Shown here in pieces: positions 17,601-26,940 of a DNA stretch of 64,000 nucleotides. Where the stretch lies: assembly GCA_016617495.1 (NCBI GenBank), contig WYCU01000001.1, positions 496,001 to 560,000 of the forward strand. Direction: 5' to 3'. This DNA comes from Azonexaceae bacterium s22. Its GTDB lineage: Bacteria > Pseudomonadota > Gammaproteobacteria > Burkholderiales > Rhodocyclaceae. How positions within the stretch are numbered: position 1 is the stretch's first letter; each line of letters begins with the position of its first letter. A program made the position numbers and the translations under genes. Below the pieces are notes generated by a model. That model did not search any database. It saw nothing but the letters and a program-made list of their open reading frames with translations, and was not told the DNA's origin.

Positions 17601-18116
17601 TCAACGCCCTTCCAGGGGCATGCGCCGTTCACCGCGCCGCGGCGCTTCGCCGGGTTTCATATCGGCCATTTGCTTGCGCTGCTCGGGCGTCAGCACGTCG
17701 AAGACCTTGCGCTCGGTTGTCGCCCGGGCCAAGGCCATGTCGGCCGAGGCCTTGCCGAGGGCATCGGCGGCAGCGCGTGCCTTCGCTTCGCTGTAATCCG
17801 GGCTGGCAGCCAGCTTGCGCAGCGCATCGGCGGCTTGCGCCGTGGCTTTGGCCTGTTCGCGCATCTGCGGCATCTGCGCATGCATGATTTCGAAAATCTT
17901 GTCGCGCTGGGCGTCGGTCAGGTTGAGTCCGCGCAGCTGCGGCGGCATCATCCCGGGGTGGCCACCGTGCATCATGCCCGGACCATCACCGTGCATGCCC
18001 GGTCCCCCGCAGGTCCCGGGCCCACCGTGGTCGGCAAGGGCGGCGAATGGCACGGCGAGCGCCAGCGCAGCGGCGAGAAAATGGGGGCGCAGTTGGTGGG
18101 AAAAATTCTTCTTCAT
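17601..18116 (-). CDS. Spy/CpxP-like periplasmic LTxxQ protein
   Basis: A 171-residue secreted protein. The signal peptide (AAALALAVPFAALA) is followed by a Gly/Met/His-rich stretch (HGDGPGMMHGGHPGMM) that could bind metal. Next come the two LTxxQ motifs of the Spy/CpxP family, LTDAQ and LTPEQ, in a helical core. The ATG at 18116 is chosen because it starts the signal peptide (MKKNFSHQL). It is divergent from a CpxR/CpxA-like two-component pair, as cpxP is in enteric bacteria, and is probably a periplasmic chaperone or sensor accessory for envelope or metal stress. Confidence 0.85.
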   Translation of the reverse strand: MKKNFSHQLRPHFLAAALALAVPFAALADHGGPGTCGGPGMHGDGPGMMHGGHPGMMPPQLRGLNLTDAQRDKIFEIMHAQMPQMREQAKATAQAADALRKLAASPDYSEAKARAAADALGKASADMALARATTERKVFDVLTPEQRKQMADMKPGEAPRRGERRMPLEGR

Positions 18117-18180
18117 GGCGGTTTCTCCAGTGTGTGGCGCCCGATGGGCAGCCGGTGATGGCATCTTCGCGTCGGGGCCG

Positions 18181-18225
18181 GTTAAACGGCGTTAAGTGCA
18201 TGCAAAGCTTTGTAAAATCAGTAAG
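18181..18225. promoter_or_regulatory. candidate CpxR-type direct repeats
   Basis: Two tandem pairs are seen in the divergent intergenic region. GTTAA repeats with 10-bp phase at 18181-18195, and GTAAA-N4-GTAAG lies at 18212-18225. The second resembles the enteric CpxR box GTAAA-N4-8-GTAAA. They lie between the Spy-like gene and the response regulator, where autoregulation is expected. Confidence 0.45.
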
Positions 18226-18280
18226 TGAGCCTGCCCGACAGGCATACCATCGGGGCTGAACAATCAGGAGGCTGATGACG

Positions 18281-19024
18281 ATGGCTTACCGTATCCTGCT
18301 CATTGACGACGATGTCGAACTGGTCGATCTGTTACGCGACTATTTGAGCAACGATGGTTTCGACACCGCTGGCGTGCACGATGGCGAAGCCGGGGTGGCG
18401 GCGGCACTTTCCGGCGACTACGATCTGGTCGTTCTGGATGTGATGATGCCCGGCATCAACGGGACGGAAGTCCTGCGCCGGATTCGTGCCGTGAGCGCGT
18501 TGCCGGTGCTGATGCTGACCGCGCGCGGCGACGACATGGACCGTATTGTCGGTCTCGAACTGGGGGCGGACGATTACGTGCCGAAACCGTGCACGCCGCG
18601 CGAGTTGAGCGCCCGTATCCGCGCCATTCTCAAGCGTGCCGGCGCACCCGAGCGTGCGCCGGGCGGCATGGTAGCTGCGGGCGACATCGCCCTGTGGCCG
18701 GCGCAGCGCCGTGTCGAGGTGGGCGGCCGTCCGGTGACGCTGACCAGCGCCGAATTCGGCCTGCTCGAAGTGTTGGCGCGTCATGCCGGTGAGCCGGTGA
18801 GCAAGGAAAACTTGTCCGAGATTGCCCTGGGACGCCCGCTCAATCGTTTCGACCGCAGTATCGACGTGCATGTCAGCAGTATCCGGCGCAAGCTGGCCCC
18901 GCTGCCGGATGGCCGTTCGCGGATTGTTTCCGTGATACGCAAGGGCTATCAGCTCGTTGTCGAGGACGGCGCGGGCGGAGAAGCCTCGGGCGAGCGTTCG
19001 CCCGCCGCCGCGGATGTGGCCTGA
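18281..19024 (+). CDS. OmpR/CpxR-family response regulator
   Basis: A 247-residue regulator. The receiver domain has acidic residues in IDDD and the phosphorylation site D53 in VVLDVMMPG. It is joined to a winged-helix DNA-binding domain (LTSAEFGLLEVLARH, ending in VSVIRKGYQLV). Two ATGs are possible. The one at 18281 lies nine bases from AGGAGG and starts MAYRILLIDDD; the one at 18275 is only three bases away. The histidine kinase gene begins three bases later. It resembles CpxR in sequence and gene context. Confidence 0.9.
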   Translation: MAYRILLIDDDVELVDLLRDYLSNDGFDTAGVHDGEAGVAAALSGDYDLVVLDVMMPGINGTEVLRRIRAVSALPVLMLTARGDDMDRIVGLELGADDYVPKPCTPRELSARIRAILKRAGAPERAPGGMVAAGDIALWPAQRRVEVGGRPVTLTSAEFGLLEVLARHAGEPVSKENLSEIALGRPLNRFDRSIDVHVSSIRRKLAPLPDGRSRIVSVIRKGYQLVVEDGAGGEASGERSPAAADVA

Positions 19025-19026
19025 GC

Positions 19027-20142
19027 ATGGGGCGGCTGTTCTGGAAATTCTTCCTGTTCTTCTGGCTGGCGCAGATGGTCACCTCCACCGGCGTTGGCTT
19101 TGCCGTCTGGGCGCTGCGCGGCGAGCACGAGCGGCCACCCGTTGCCGAAAAGGGTCACCATGCAGACGGCCAGCCCCCGCCGCACCGTCGTCCCCCGCCG
19201 CGTCGCGCCTTTCCGCCGCCCTTGCTGCCCTTGGTTGCGGGCAGTGTGGTCAGTTTGCTGTTCGCGGCGTTGCTGGCACGCTATTTCGCCCGGCCGATCC
19301 GAAATCTCAACAAGGCGTTTTCCGCCGTCGCCGACGGCGCCCTCGAAACGCGCATTGGTCCGCGAATGCAACGGCGTGACGAATTGGCCGATCTCGGAGG
19401 ACAGTTCGACCATATGGCGGAGCGCCTGCAGAATCTCATCCGTTCCCAGCAGCGTTTGCTGCACGACGTCTCGCACGAATTGCGCTCGCCATTGGCCCGG
19501 CTCCAGGCGGCCGTCGATCTGATGCGTCAGCAGCCGGAACGGGGCGCGGCCTTGCTCGGCCGCATCGAGCGCGAAAGCGAACGCATGGATGCGCTGATCG
19601 GCGAGTTGTTGACCCTGGCGCGTCTGGACACCGGCGGGCAGGCAGGATTCGACGAGCCGGTGTCGATCGACGATGTGCTGGATCGTGTGGTGGACGATGT
19701 CGGTTTCGAGGCCGAGGCGAGCGGCGGCAAAGTCACGCGTCTGTCCGGGCCGGCGGTGCATGTCCTCGGCAACGAGGCGCTCCTGCATCATTGCATCGAA
19801 AACATTGTGCGCAATGCGGTGCAGCACGGGCCGGAACAAGGCGTGGAGGTGGCAGTTTCGGTGACGATGGCCGACGATGGGCGCTCGGTGGCCATTTGCG
19901 TTGCGGATAACGGGCCGGGGGTTCCCGAGGATGCGCTCAAGGCCATCTTCGATCCCTTCTTCCGTTGCCCGCAGGGGCGGGCGACCTCGGGCTACGGTCT
20001 GGGTCTGGCCATCGCCCGGCGCATTGCCGAAACGCACGGCGGCATGGTGACGGCAAGTAACCGAAGCGCAGGCGGGCTGATGGTGTGCGTGACGCTACCG
20101 GTCAGGGGGCCTTCTTCTTTGCGGCCTTCTTTTTCTTCTTGA
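19027..20142 (+). CDS. CpxA-like sensor histidine kinase
   Basis: A 371-residue inner-membrane kinase. One membrane helix near residues 5-28 is followed by a periplasmic segment of only about 35 residues, rich in His, Pro and Arg (HHADG, PPPHRRPPP). A second helix, a HAMP-like linker (RPIRNLNKAF), the dimerisation helix with phospho-accepting H150 in HDVSHELRSP, and an ATPase domain (ADNGPGVP, GYGLGLAIARR) complete it. The loop is too short for a folded sensor like that of E. coli CpxA, so sensing may go through the Spy-like partner, metal binding, or the membrane. Its last 41 bases overlap apaH, which is convergent. Confidence 0.9.
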   Translation: MGRLFWKFFLFFWLAQMVTSTGVGFAVWALRGEHERPPVAEKGHHADGQPPPHRRPPPRRAFPPPLLPLVAGSVVSLLFAALLARYFARPIRNLNKAFSAVADGALETRIGPRMQRRDELADLGGQFDHMAERLQNLIRSQQRLLHDVSHELRSPLARLQAAVDLMRQQPERGAALLGRIERESERMDALIGELLTLARLDTGGQAGFDEPVSIDDVLDRVVDDVGFEAEASGGKVTRLSGPAVHVLGNEALLHHCIENIVRNAVQHGPEQGVEVAVSVTMADDGRSVAICVADNGPGVPEDALKAIFDPFFRCPQGRATSGYGLGLAIARRIAETHGGMVTASNRSAGGLMVCVTLPVRGPSSLRPSFSS

Positions 20143-20968
20143 CCTTGAGCGGCTGGGCTTCGCCGGGCGCGCAGTCGACCTGAAAGAGTTGCCGGTCTTC
20201 GAGTCGCATGGCGGTGAGGTGGCCGCCCCACAGGCAGCCGGAATCCAGGGCCAGCAGATTCGGCGTGATCTTGAGGCCGAGGGCGGACCAGTGGCCGGTG
20301 ACGAGCACCGTGTCGGCGCTGCGCCGGCCGGGAACGTCGAACCAGGGGATATGGCCATCGGGGGCGTTCTTCAGCTCGCCTTTGGTCTTGAATTCCATGA
20401 CGCCGTCCCGCGTGCAGAAGCGCATGCGGGTCATGGCATTGACGATCACGCGCAGGCGCGCCCAGCCGGTCAGGTCATCGGACCAGGCGGCGGGTTCGCT
20501 TCCCCAGAGGTTGAGGATGAACTCGCGGTAGTCCGGGCCTTGCAAGGCAGCTTCCACTTCGCGCGCCAGCGCGCGTGCTTGCTCGGCCGTCCATTGAGGC
20601 AGCAGGCCGGCGTGGACGAGGCAATAGCCCTCCTCGGTGTGGCACAGCGGCTGGCGGCGTAACCATTCGATCAGTTCGCCGCAGTCCGGGGCGTCGAAAA
20701 TCGCTTGCAAGGTATCGTCCTTGCCGCGAAATTTGGCCCCGCCTTCGGCCACCATCATGAGGTAAAGGTCGTGGTTGCCCAGCACCGTGAGTGCGGCGGG
20801 ACCGAGCGATTTGAAAAAGCGCAGGGTTTCCAGCGACTTGGGGCCGCGGTTCACGAGGTCGCCGACCAGCCAGACCCGATCCTTGGCCGGGTCGAAGGCA
20901 CATTTGTCCAACAGGGTACGCAGCGAGTCGTAACAACCCTGAATATCGCCAATTGCGTACGTTGCCAT
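20102..20968 (-). CDS. apaH: symmetrical bis(5'-nucleosyl)-tetraphosphatase
   Basis: A 288-residue phosphoesterase that hydrolyses Ap4A to two ADP. Metal-site motifs are GDIQGCYDSL, GDLVNRGP and GNHD in the first 65 residues. The C-terminus ends in an unusual Lys/Ala-rich tail (KVKKKKKAAKKKAP), beyond the normal catalytic core. The 3' end overlaps the convergent histidine kinase by 41 bases, and the overlapping part is exactly this basic tail. Confidence 0.95.
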   Translation of the reverse strand: MATYAIGDIQGCYDSLRTLLDKCAFDPAKDRVWLVGDLVNRGPKSLETLRFFKSLGPAALTVLGNHDLYLMMVAEGGAKFRGKDDTLQAIFDAPDCGELIEWLRRQPLCHTEEGYCLVHAGLLPQWTAEQARALAREVEAALQGPDYREFILNLWGSEPAAWSDDLTGWARLRVIVNAMTRMRFCTRDGVMEFKTKGELKNAPDGHIPWFDVPGRRSADTVLVTGHWSALGLKITPNLLALDSGCLWGGHLTAMRLEDRQLFQVDCAPGEAQPLKVKKKKKAAKKKAP

Positions 20969-21051
20969 TTACTTCACCGTCACGGATCTCGCCAAGTTAT
21001 GTCGTTTGTTGTTGTTGCCGGTCGCGGGGCGATCCGGAAATGGGAACACAT

Positions 21052-22875
21052 TTATTCCACGGTGACCGATTTTGCCAGATTGCGCGGCTTATCGACATCC
21101 GTGCCCTTCACCAAGGCCGCGTGGTAGGAGAGCAATTGCAGCGGAACGACGTGCAGGATGGGCGAAAGTTCGCCGTAGTGTTCCGGCAGACGCAGGATGT
21201 GAACGCCTTCCGAGGCGATGATTTCGGAGTCCGAGTCGGCAAACACATAGAGTTCGCCGCCGCGTGCCTGCACTTCGCGCAGGTTCGATTTCAGCTTGTC
21301 GAGCAGTTGATCGTTCGGCGCCACCGAGATCACCGGCATGTTGGCGTCGACCAGGGCCAGCGGCCCGTGTTTCAGTTCGCCGGCCGGATAGGCTTCGGCG
21401 TGGATGTAGGAGATTTCCTTGAGCTTGAGCGCGCCTTCGAGGGCAATCGGGTAATGCCGGCCGCGGCCAAGGAAGAGCGCGTGCTGCTTGTCGGCAAAGC
21501 GCTTGGCCCAGGCTTCGATTTCCTTTTCAAGCCCAAGCACCTTGTTGATGGCGACGGGCAGGTGGCGCAATTGGTCGATGTAGGCGGTTTCCTGCGCCGG
21601 CGTGAGACGGTCGCGCACTTTGGCGAGGACCAGCGTGAGCAGGAAGAGTGCCGCCAGCTGGGTGGTGAACGCCTTGGTCGAAGCCACCCCGATTTCCGGG
21701 CCGGCCCGCGTGATGAAACGCAGGGCGCATTCGCGGACGATGGCCGATTCGGGCACGTTGCAAATGGCCAGGGTCTTGCTCTGGCCGAGCGCCTTGGCAT
21801 GGCGCAGGGCCGCCAGGGTGTCGGCGGTTTCGCCGGATTGCGAGATGGCGACGACCAGTTGCCGCGGGTTGGGAACCGAGGTGCGGTAACGGTATTCGCT
21901 GGCGATTTCGACGGTGCAGGGCACGCCGGCAATGGCTTCAAGCCAGTAACGGGCGGTGTAGCCGGCATGGCTGCTGGTGCCGCAGGCGAGGATCAGGATG
22001 CCGTCGATCCCGGCCAGCAAGTTCGCTGCTTCGGCACCGAAGATGCCGGGCTGGATGGTTTTGCTGCCACCGACGATTTCCAGGGTGTTGGCCAGCGCTT
22101 CCGGTTGCTCGAAGATTTCCTTCTGCATGAAGTGGCGGTAATGGCCGAGTTCCACGGCGGCGGCGGAAAGCTGCGAGACATGCACGGGACGGTCGACCGG
22201 GGTGCCGTCCAGACGCGCGATGCGGACGGTTGTCGCGGTCAACTCCGCAATATCGCCATTTTCCAGATAGACCATGTTGCGGGTGACCTGGAGCAGGGCC
22301 GAGGCATCCGAGGCGGCGTAGTTGCCGGTTTCGGAGACGCCGAGCAGCAAGGGCGAGCCTTCGCGGGCGACGATGATCTTGTCCGGATGGCGTTGGTCGA
22401 TGACGGCGATGGCGAAGGCGCCGATGAGGCGGCGACAGGCGCTTTGCACCGCCTTGAAGAGGTCCGACTCGGTGCGGAGCGTGTCTTCGATCAGGTGCGC
22501 GATGCTTTCGGTGTCGGTATCGGAGGTGAAGACGTAGCCTTTGCCGGTGAGTTCGCTGCGCAGGGCTTCGTAATTTTCGATGATGCCGTTGTGCACGACG
22601 GCGATGCTGCCCGAGATGTGCGGGTGCGCATTGCGTTCGCAGGGCACGCCGTGGGTCGCCCAGCGGGTATGGGCAATGCCGGTGACGGCGCGGGTGTCAT
22701 GTGCTGCCGTTTCGAGCTCGGCCACCCGGCCTACGGCGCGGATGCGCTCGACGCCCGTGGCACCGATCACGGCCAATCCGGCCGAATCGTAACCGCGGTA
22801 TTCGAGTTTCTTCAGCCCTTCGACGAGGACCGGGACGACATTGCTGCCCGCTGCTGCTGCGACGATGCCACACAT
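21052..22875 (-). CDS. glmS: glutamine-fructose-6-phosphate aminotransferase
   Basis: A 607-residue enzyme that makes glucosamine-6-phosphate for peptidoglycan and LPS. The N-terminal nucleophile cysteine follows the start methionine ([10 protein letters not shown]), with the glutaminase motif HTRWATHG. The C-terminal half has two sugar-isomerase domains ([18 protein letters not shown]). It ends in the standard KSVTVE. It lies nine bases after the epimerase gene in the same direction, probably a cell-envelope operon. Confidence 0.97.
   Translation of the reverse strand: MCGIVAAAAGSNVVPVLVEGLKKLEYRGYDSAGLAVIGATGVERIRAVGRVAELETAAHDTRAVTGIAHTRWATHGVPCERNAHPHISGSIAVVHNGIIENYEALRSELTGKGYVFTSDTDTESIAHLIEDTLRTESDLFKAVQSACRRLIGAFAIAVIDQRHPDKIIVAREGSPLLLGVSETGNYAASDASALLQVTRNMVYLENGDIAELTATTVRIARLDGTPVDRPVHVSQLSAAAVELGHYRHFMQKEIFEQPEALANTLEIVGGSKTIQPGIFGAEAANLLAGIDGILILACGTSSHAGYTARYWLEAIAGVPCTVEIASEYRYRTSVPNPRQLVVAISQSGETADTLAALRHAKALGQSKTLAICNVPESAIVRECALRFITRAGPEIGVASTKAFTTQLAALFLLTLVLAKVRDRLTPAQETAYIDQLRHLPVAINKVLGLEKEIEAWAKRFADKQHALFLGRGRHYPIALEGALKLKEISYIHAEAYPAGELKHGPLALVDANMPVISVAPNDQLLDKLKSNLREVQARGGELYVFADSDSEIIASEGVHILRLPEHYGELSPILHVVPLQLLSYHAALVKGTDVDKPRNLAKSVTVE
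22231..22243 (+). repeat. one-mismatch core of the dispersed element (copy M)
   Basis: TGTCGCGGTCAAC differs from the 13-bp core by one base and is followed by TCCGCAATATCGCCATTTT, which only loosely resembles the usual tail. It lies inside glmS. It could be a decayed copy or a chance match. Confidence 0.35.
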
Positions 22876-22884
22876 GGGAAGACC

Positions 22885-23892
22885 TCAGATCTTGTAGTAA
22901 TCGCGATACCAGGCGACGAAACGGGCGACGCCCTCGGAAACCGGCGTGGCCGGGGCAAATCCGACCCATTGGTCGAGCAGGGTCGTGTCGGCATAGGTGG
23001 CCGGGACATCGCCATCCTGCATCGGCAGCAGGCGTTTTTCGGCGGTTTTGCCCAGCGCGCTTTCGATGGCGCCGATGAATTCGAGCAAGGGCACCGGGTC
23101 GTTGTTGCCGATGTTGAAGACGCGGTACGGTACGTTGCTGGTCGCCGGATCGGCAGCCACCGGGTCGTAGTCCGGGTTGGGGGCGGCGTTGCGGTCCATG
23201 ACGCGGATCACCCCCTCGACGATGTCGTCGATGTAGGTGAAGTCCCGTTTCATCTGGCCATGGTTGAAAACGTCGATCGGGCGACCTTCCAGAACGGCTT
23301 TGGTGAACAGGAAAAGCGCCATGTCCGGGCGTCCCCACGGGCCATAGACGGTGAAGAAACGCAGGCCGGTGGTCGGCAGGCCGTAGAGATGGCTGTAGGT
23401 GTGAGCCATCAGTTCGTTGGCCTTCTTGGTCGCGGCATAGAGGCTGACCGGGTGGTCGACGCTGTCGTGTTCCGAGAAGGGCATCTTGGTGTTGCCGCCA
23501 TAGACGCTGGAACTGGAGGCATAGACCAGATGCTGGACGCCGTGGTGGCGGCAGCCCTCAAGGATATTGATGAAGCCGACCAGGTTGCTATCGACGTAGG
23601 CATGCGGGTTCTGCAGCGAGTAGCGTACGCCGGCCTGGGCCGCCAGATGGATGACCTTGTCGAACCGCTCCTCGGCAAACAGTCGCTCCATGCCCGCCCG
23701 GTCGGCGACGTCGAGCTTCACGAAGCGGAAATTGGGGTGCCCGGTCAGGCGCGCCAGGCGGTTTTCCTTGAGACTGACTTCGTAGTAATCGTTGAGGTTG
23801 TCGAGGCCGACGACGGTATCGCCGCGAGCCAGCAGGCGCAGCGTGGTGGTCATGCCGATAAATCCGGCCGCACCGGTGACGAGAATTTTCAT
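22885..23892 (-). CDS. NAD-dependent epimerase, UDP-glucuronate 4-epimerase type
   Basis: A 335-residue extended short-chain dehydrogenase. The NAD loop is GAAGFIG near residues 7-13 and the catalytic pair is [23 protein letters not shown] and [16 protein letters not shown] are typical of UDP-glucuronate 4-epimerases, which make UDP-galacturonate for surface polysaccharide. It lies between a glycosyltransferase and glmS on the same strand. Other UDP-sugar epimerisations cannot be excluded. Confidence 0.88.
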   Translation of the reverse strand: MKILVTGAAGFIGMTTTLRLLARGDTVVGLDNLNDYYEVSLKENRLARLTGHPNFRFVKLDVADRAGMERLFAEERFDKVIHLAAQAGVRYSLQNPHAYVDSNLVGFINILEGCRHHGVQHLVYASSSSVYGGNTKMPFSEHDSVDHPVSLYAATKKANELMAHTYSHLYGLPTTGLRFFTVYGPWGRPDMALFLFTKAVLEGRPIDVFNHGQMKRDFTYIDDIVEGVIRVMDRNAAPNPDYDPVAADPATSNVPYRVFNIGNNDPVPLLEFIGAIESALGKTAEKRLLPMQDGDVPATYADTTLLDQWVGFAPATPVSEGVARFVAWYRDYYKI

Positions 23893-23922
23893 GGGCGAAT
23901 ATCCTGCAGGTAAGCCCGGATT

Positions 23923-24693
23923 TTAGCGTAACGATGCATCGTTACGCTGCCGCTCTAGCATTTTGGAATATTTCAGGAAGCTGTTGAAACAGCCGATGGC
24001 GATGTGGATGAGGCCGGGGAGTCCATCGCGGAAGCCTTGCCGGACCACATAGAACTTGATGAAGCGCACCAGCGGGCTGAAGACGATACGCCCGACGCCG
24101 GTGGTTTTGCCCGCCGCCAGCGCCATCTCGGCGGCCAGGGTGGTGTAGCGGTTCTGCTTGGTCAGATAGCTCGCAAGGGATTCGGCCGAGTCATGCAGCA
24201 AGTCGCCTTCGAGCGTGCCGACCGGGCCGTCGGCGAGTACCTTTTCATGCACCGCGTCATCCGACCAGCGCGCCCGGCGCCGGTCGAAAAGACGCAACGA
24301 CCAATCGGGGTAACCTTCGCCGTGGCGCAGGTAGCGTCCCAGAAAACGATTGCAGCGGGCGAAGCGGAATGTCGCGGTCGACGGGTTTTTCAGGGCCATT
24401 TCCATGGCCGCCTGCAGGGCGGGCGTGACCCGCTCGTCGGCATCGAGGCAGAGCACCCAGTCGTGGCAGGCGGCGTCGACGGCAAACTGTTTTTGCGGCC
24501 CGAAGCCCAGCCAGGCCTGATCGATGACGCGGGCGCCATAGCGTGCGGCGATGGCCTGCGTGCCATCCGTGCTGCCCGAATCGACGACCACCACATCGTC
24601 CGCAAAACGCACGCTTTCGAGGCATTCGGCCAGTTGCGTGGCGGCGTTGAGCGTAATGATTGCGACGGAGAGCGGTTGGCGCGAGGCGGGCAT
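23923..24693 (-). CDS. family 2 glycosyltransferase (LPS core type)
   Basis: A 256-residue GT-A glycosyltransferase. It starts with LSVAIITLNAATQLAECLES and has VVVDSGSTDGT for nucleotide-sugar binding and LDADERVTP as the DxD metal motif. The form resembles WaaE/KdtX-type enzymes that add glucose to the inner LPS core, which suits the divergent waaC-waaA pair 41 bases away. Donor and acceptor are inferred. Repeat copy E encodes residues about 98-109 (NPSTATFRF). Confidence 0.85.
   Translation of the reverse strand: MPASRQPLSVAIITLNAATQLAECLESVRFADDVVVVDSGSTDGTQAIAARYGARVIDQAWLGFGPQKQFAVDAACHDWVLCLDADERVTPALQAAMEMALKNPSTATFRFARCNRFLGRYLRHGEGYPDWSLRLFDRRRARWSDDAVHEKVLADGPVGTLEGDLLHDSAESLASYLTKQNRYTTLAAEMALAAGKTTGVGRIVFSPLVRFIKFYVVRQGFRDGLPGLIHIAIGCFNSFLKYSKMLERQRNDASLR
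24368..24400 (+). repeat. dispersed 36-bp element, copy E (T-tract form)
   Basis: Core TGTCGCGGTCGAC at 24370-24382 is followed by GGGTTTTTCAGGGCCATTT, the same TTTTTCAGG spacer seen in copy F. It is antisense within the glycosyltransferase gene. Confidence 0.8.
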
Positions 24694-24733
24694 TTATAAT
24701 CCGGGCATTGAAACGTTGTCATTTTATCTGCCG

Positions 24734-25684
24734 ATGCGCCTCCTGCTCGTGAAAACTTCTTCGCTCGGCGATGTCATTCATAACCTGCCGGTGGTGAGCG
24801 ACATCCATCGGCATTTTCCGGAAGCGGTGATCGACTGGTGCGTCGAAGACAGCTTTGCGGCCATCCCGCGACTGCATCCTGTTGTTGAAGAGGTCATTCC
24901 GGTGGCCATCCGGCGCTGGCGAAAACACCTGTTCGCCCGGCAAACCTGGCAGGATTTCTCAATTTTCCGCGCCCAGATCAAGCGCGAAACCTACGATCTG
25001 GTCATCGATACGCAGGGTTTGCTCAAGAGCGCCCTGGTGGCCGCCCAGGCGCGGGGCACGCTTTGCGGTTACAGCGCCGCCAGTGCGCGCGAACCGCTGG
25101 CGGCCCGTTTTTATGATCGCTGCCTGGATGTCGAGGTCGGCTTGCATGCCGTGGAACGTAACCGGCTGCTGGCCGGCGCGGCGCTGGGGTATCGCCCGGA
25201 CGGCGATCCGGATTACGGCATTGTGGCGCCGACGTACCGACTCGATGGCGCGCCGTCAGGGCCCTATGCCGTTTTCCTCACGGCCACCAGCCGCGACGAC
25301 AAACTGTGGCCGGAAGCGCACTGGATTGCGCTCGGCCACAGGCTGCATGCTCAGGGCATCGCGGCCTTGCTGCCTGCGGGCAGCCCGGTCGAGCGCGAAC
25401 GGGCGCTGCGGCTGGCTGCAGCCATCCCCGATGCCGTGGCGGTGCCGCCCCTGCGCATCGGCGAGCTTGCGGGCCTGCTGGGCGGCGCGCGTCTTGCGGT
25501 CGGGGTGGATACCGGGCTGAGTCATCTGGCCGTGGCGCTGCGTGTGCCGACCGTCGCGCTGTATGTCGCCACCGATCCGGGCCTGACGGGCGTACTCGGC
25601 AGCGGATTCCACCGCAATCTCGGCGGCAAGGGGCTGATGCCTTTGCCGGACGAAGTGATCTCGGCGCTGGCGCCCGTCCTCTGA
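24734..25684 (+). CDS. waaC: lipopolysaccharide heptosyltransferase I
   Basis: A 316-residue GT9-family enzyme that adds the first heptose to Kdo on lipid A at the inner face of the membrane. It starts MRLLLVKTSSLGDVIHNLP, the family signature. VFLTATSRDDKLWP and GVDTGLSHLAVAL form the C-terminal sugar-nucleotide site. The ATG at 24734 is chosen at this motif rather than the much longer upstream frame. Its TGA overlaps the waaA ATG. Confidence 0.93.
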   Translation: MRLLLVKTSSLGDVIHNLPVVSDIHRHFPEAVIDWCVEDSFAAIPRLHPVVEEVIPVAIRRWRKHLFARQTWQDFSIFRAQIKRETYDLVIDTQGLLKSALVAAQARGTLCGYSAASAREPLAARFYDRCLDVEVGLHAVERNRLLAGAALGYRPDGDPDYGIVAPTYRLDGAPSGPYAVFLTATSRDDKLWPEAHWIALGHRLHAQGIAALLPAGSPVERERALRLAAAIPDAVAVPPLRIGELAGLLGGARLAVGVDTGLSHLAVALRVPTVALYVATDPGLTGVLGSGFHRNLGGKGLMPLPDEVISALAPVL

Positions 25685-26940
25685 TGGCTCGCGCGCTCTA
25701 CAGCCTGATCCTCATTCTGGCGACGCCGCTGATCCTGCTGCGCCTGCTCTGGCGCGCCCGGCGTCAGCCGGAATACCTCAAGCACCTCGGTGAGCGTTGG
25801 GGGCATTACGAAACGCCGGTCGACGGCCCGTTCATCTGGGTGCATGCCGTTTCAGTTGGTGAGACCCGGGCGGCCCAGCCGCTCATCGAGGCGTTGCGCA
25901 ATGCATGGCCCGATCACCGGATTCTGCTGACCGGCATGACACCCACCGGGCGAGAGGCCGCGCTCACGGTGTATGGCGATCAAGTCGTGACCGCCTATTT
26001 GCCCTACGACCAATCTGTCGCGGTCGACCGGTTTTTCAGGCACTTTTCGCCCGCGTTCGGGGTGCTCATGGAGACCGAAATCTGGCCCAACCTGTTGGCA
26101 ACGGCCAAGCGCCGTGGTGTGCCGGTGGTGCTTGCGAATGCGCGCTTGTCTGTGCGCTCGGCGCGCGGTTACGGCCGGGTGCCGGCACTGGCGCGTCCGG
26201 CCTTCAGCGCGCTTGCGGCGGTTGCGGCCCAGACCCCGGCGGATGCCGGACGCCTCGCGGCGCTGGGGGCACCGGGCGTGACGGTCTGTGGCAACATCAA
26301 ATTCGATGTCACGCCCGCCCCGGAAAAAGTTGCGCTGGGAGAACAATGGCGGGGTGCCATCGGACGGCGCCCGGTCTGGCTGGCGGCGAGTACCCGGGAA
26401 GGCGAAGAGGCCCTGATTCTCGAAGCGTGGAAACAAATCGGTGTGCCGGGGGCGCTGTTGATTCTGGTGCCGCGTCATCCGCAGCGTTTTGACGAAGTGG
26501 CCGAGATGCTGCGCACGGCAGCGGTGACCTTCCGGCGCCGCAGCGACGCCTTGCCGACGCCGGAAACGGCGGTCTGGCTGGGCGACAGCATGGGCGAAAT
26601 GGCGGCGTACTACTCGTGTGCGGATCTGGCGTTTATCGGCGGAAGCTTGTTGCCCCTTGGCGGGCAGAATCTCATCGAGGCTGCGGCATGCGGCTGCCCG
26701 GTGCTGGTCGGGCCGCACACATTCAATTTCCTGAAAGCCACCGAGGATGCCATCGCAGCCGGTGCCGCGCTGCGCGTTGGCGATGCCGCGGCACTGGGCG
26801 AGGCGGTACGGGAACTTCTCAACGACGCGCCAAGATTGTCGGCGATGCGCGCAGCGACGCTGACCTTCGCCAACGCACATCGCGGTGCGACGGCGCGTAC
26901 GCTGGCGCTGATCCGTTCGGTCGTTAAATCGAGCGTTTAG
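25684..26940 (+). CDS. waaA: 3-deoxy-D-manno-octulosonic acid transferase
   Basis: A 418-residue Kdo transferase that links Kdo to lipid IVA. It has an N-terminal membrane anchor, WVHAVSVGETRAA, METEIWPN, and the C-terminal GGSLLPLGGQNLIEAAA that binds CMP-Kdo. The ATG overlaps the waaC stop (ATGA). Repeat copy F encodes residues about 111-122 (DQSVAVDRFF), directly before the METEIWPN motif. The 3' end overlaps the convergent tolC gene by four bases. Confidence 0.95.
   Translation: MARALYSLILILATPLILLRLLWRARRQPEYLKHLGERWGHYETPVDGPFIWVHAVSVGETRAAQPLIEALRNAWPDHRILLTGMTPTGREAALTVYGDQVVTAYLPYDQSVAVDRFFRHFSPAFGVLMETEIWPNLLATAKRRGVPVVLANARLSVRSARGYGRVPALARPAFSALAAVAAQTPADAGRLAALGAPGVTVCGNIKFDVTPAPEKVALGEQWRGAIGRRPVWLAASTREGEEALILEAWKQIGVPGALLILVPRHPQRFDEVAEMLRTAAVTFRRRSDALPTPETAVWLGDSMGEMAAYYSCADLAFIGGSLLPLGGQNLIEAAACGCPVLVGPHTFNFLKATEDAIAAGAALRVGDAAALGEAVRELLNDAPRLSAMRAATLTFANAHRGATARTLALIRSVVKSSV
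26014..26049 (+). repeat. dispersed 36-bp element, copy F (T-tract form)
   Basis: Core TGTCGCGGTCGAC at 26016-26028 is followed by CGGTTTTTCAGGCACTTTT. It is sense within waaA. Confidence 0.85.

Noticed and set aside
20953-23913. A 986-codon open frame on the plus strand opposite glmS and the epimerase gene
   Set aside because: It is antisense to two well-recognised genes, is rich in Gly/Arg/Asp/His from mirrored codons, and matches no family. It is a by-product of GC-rich codon usage.
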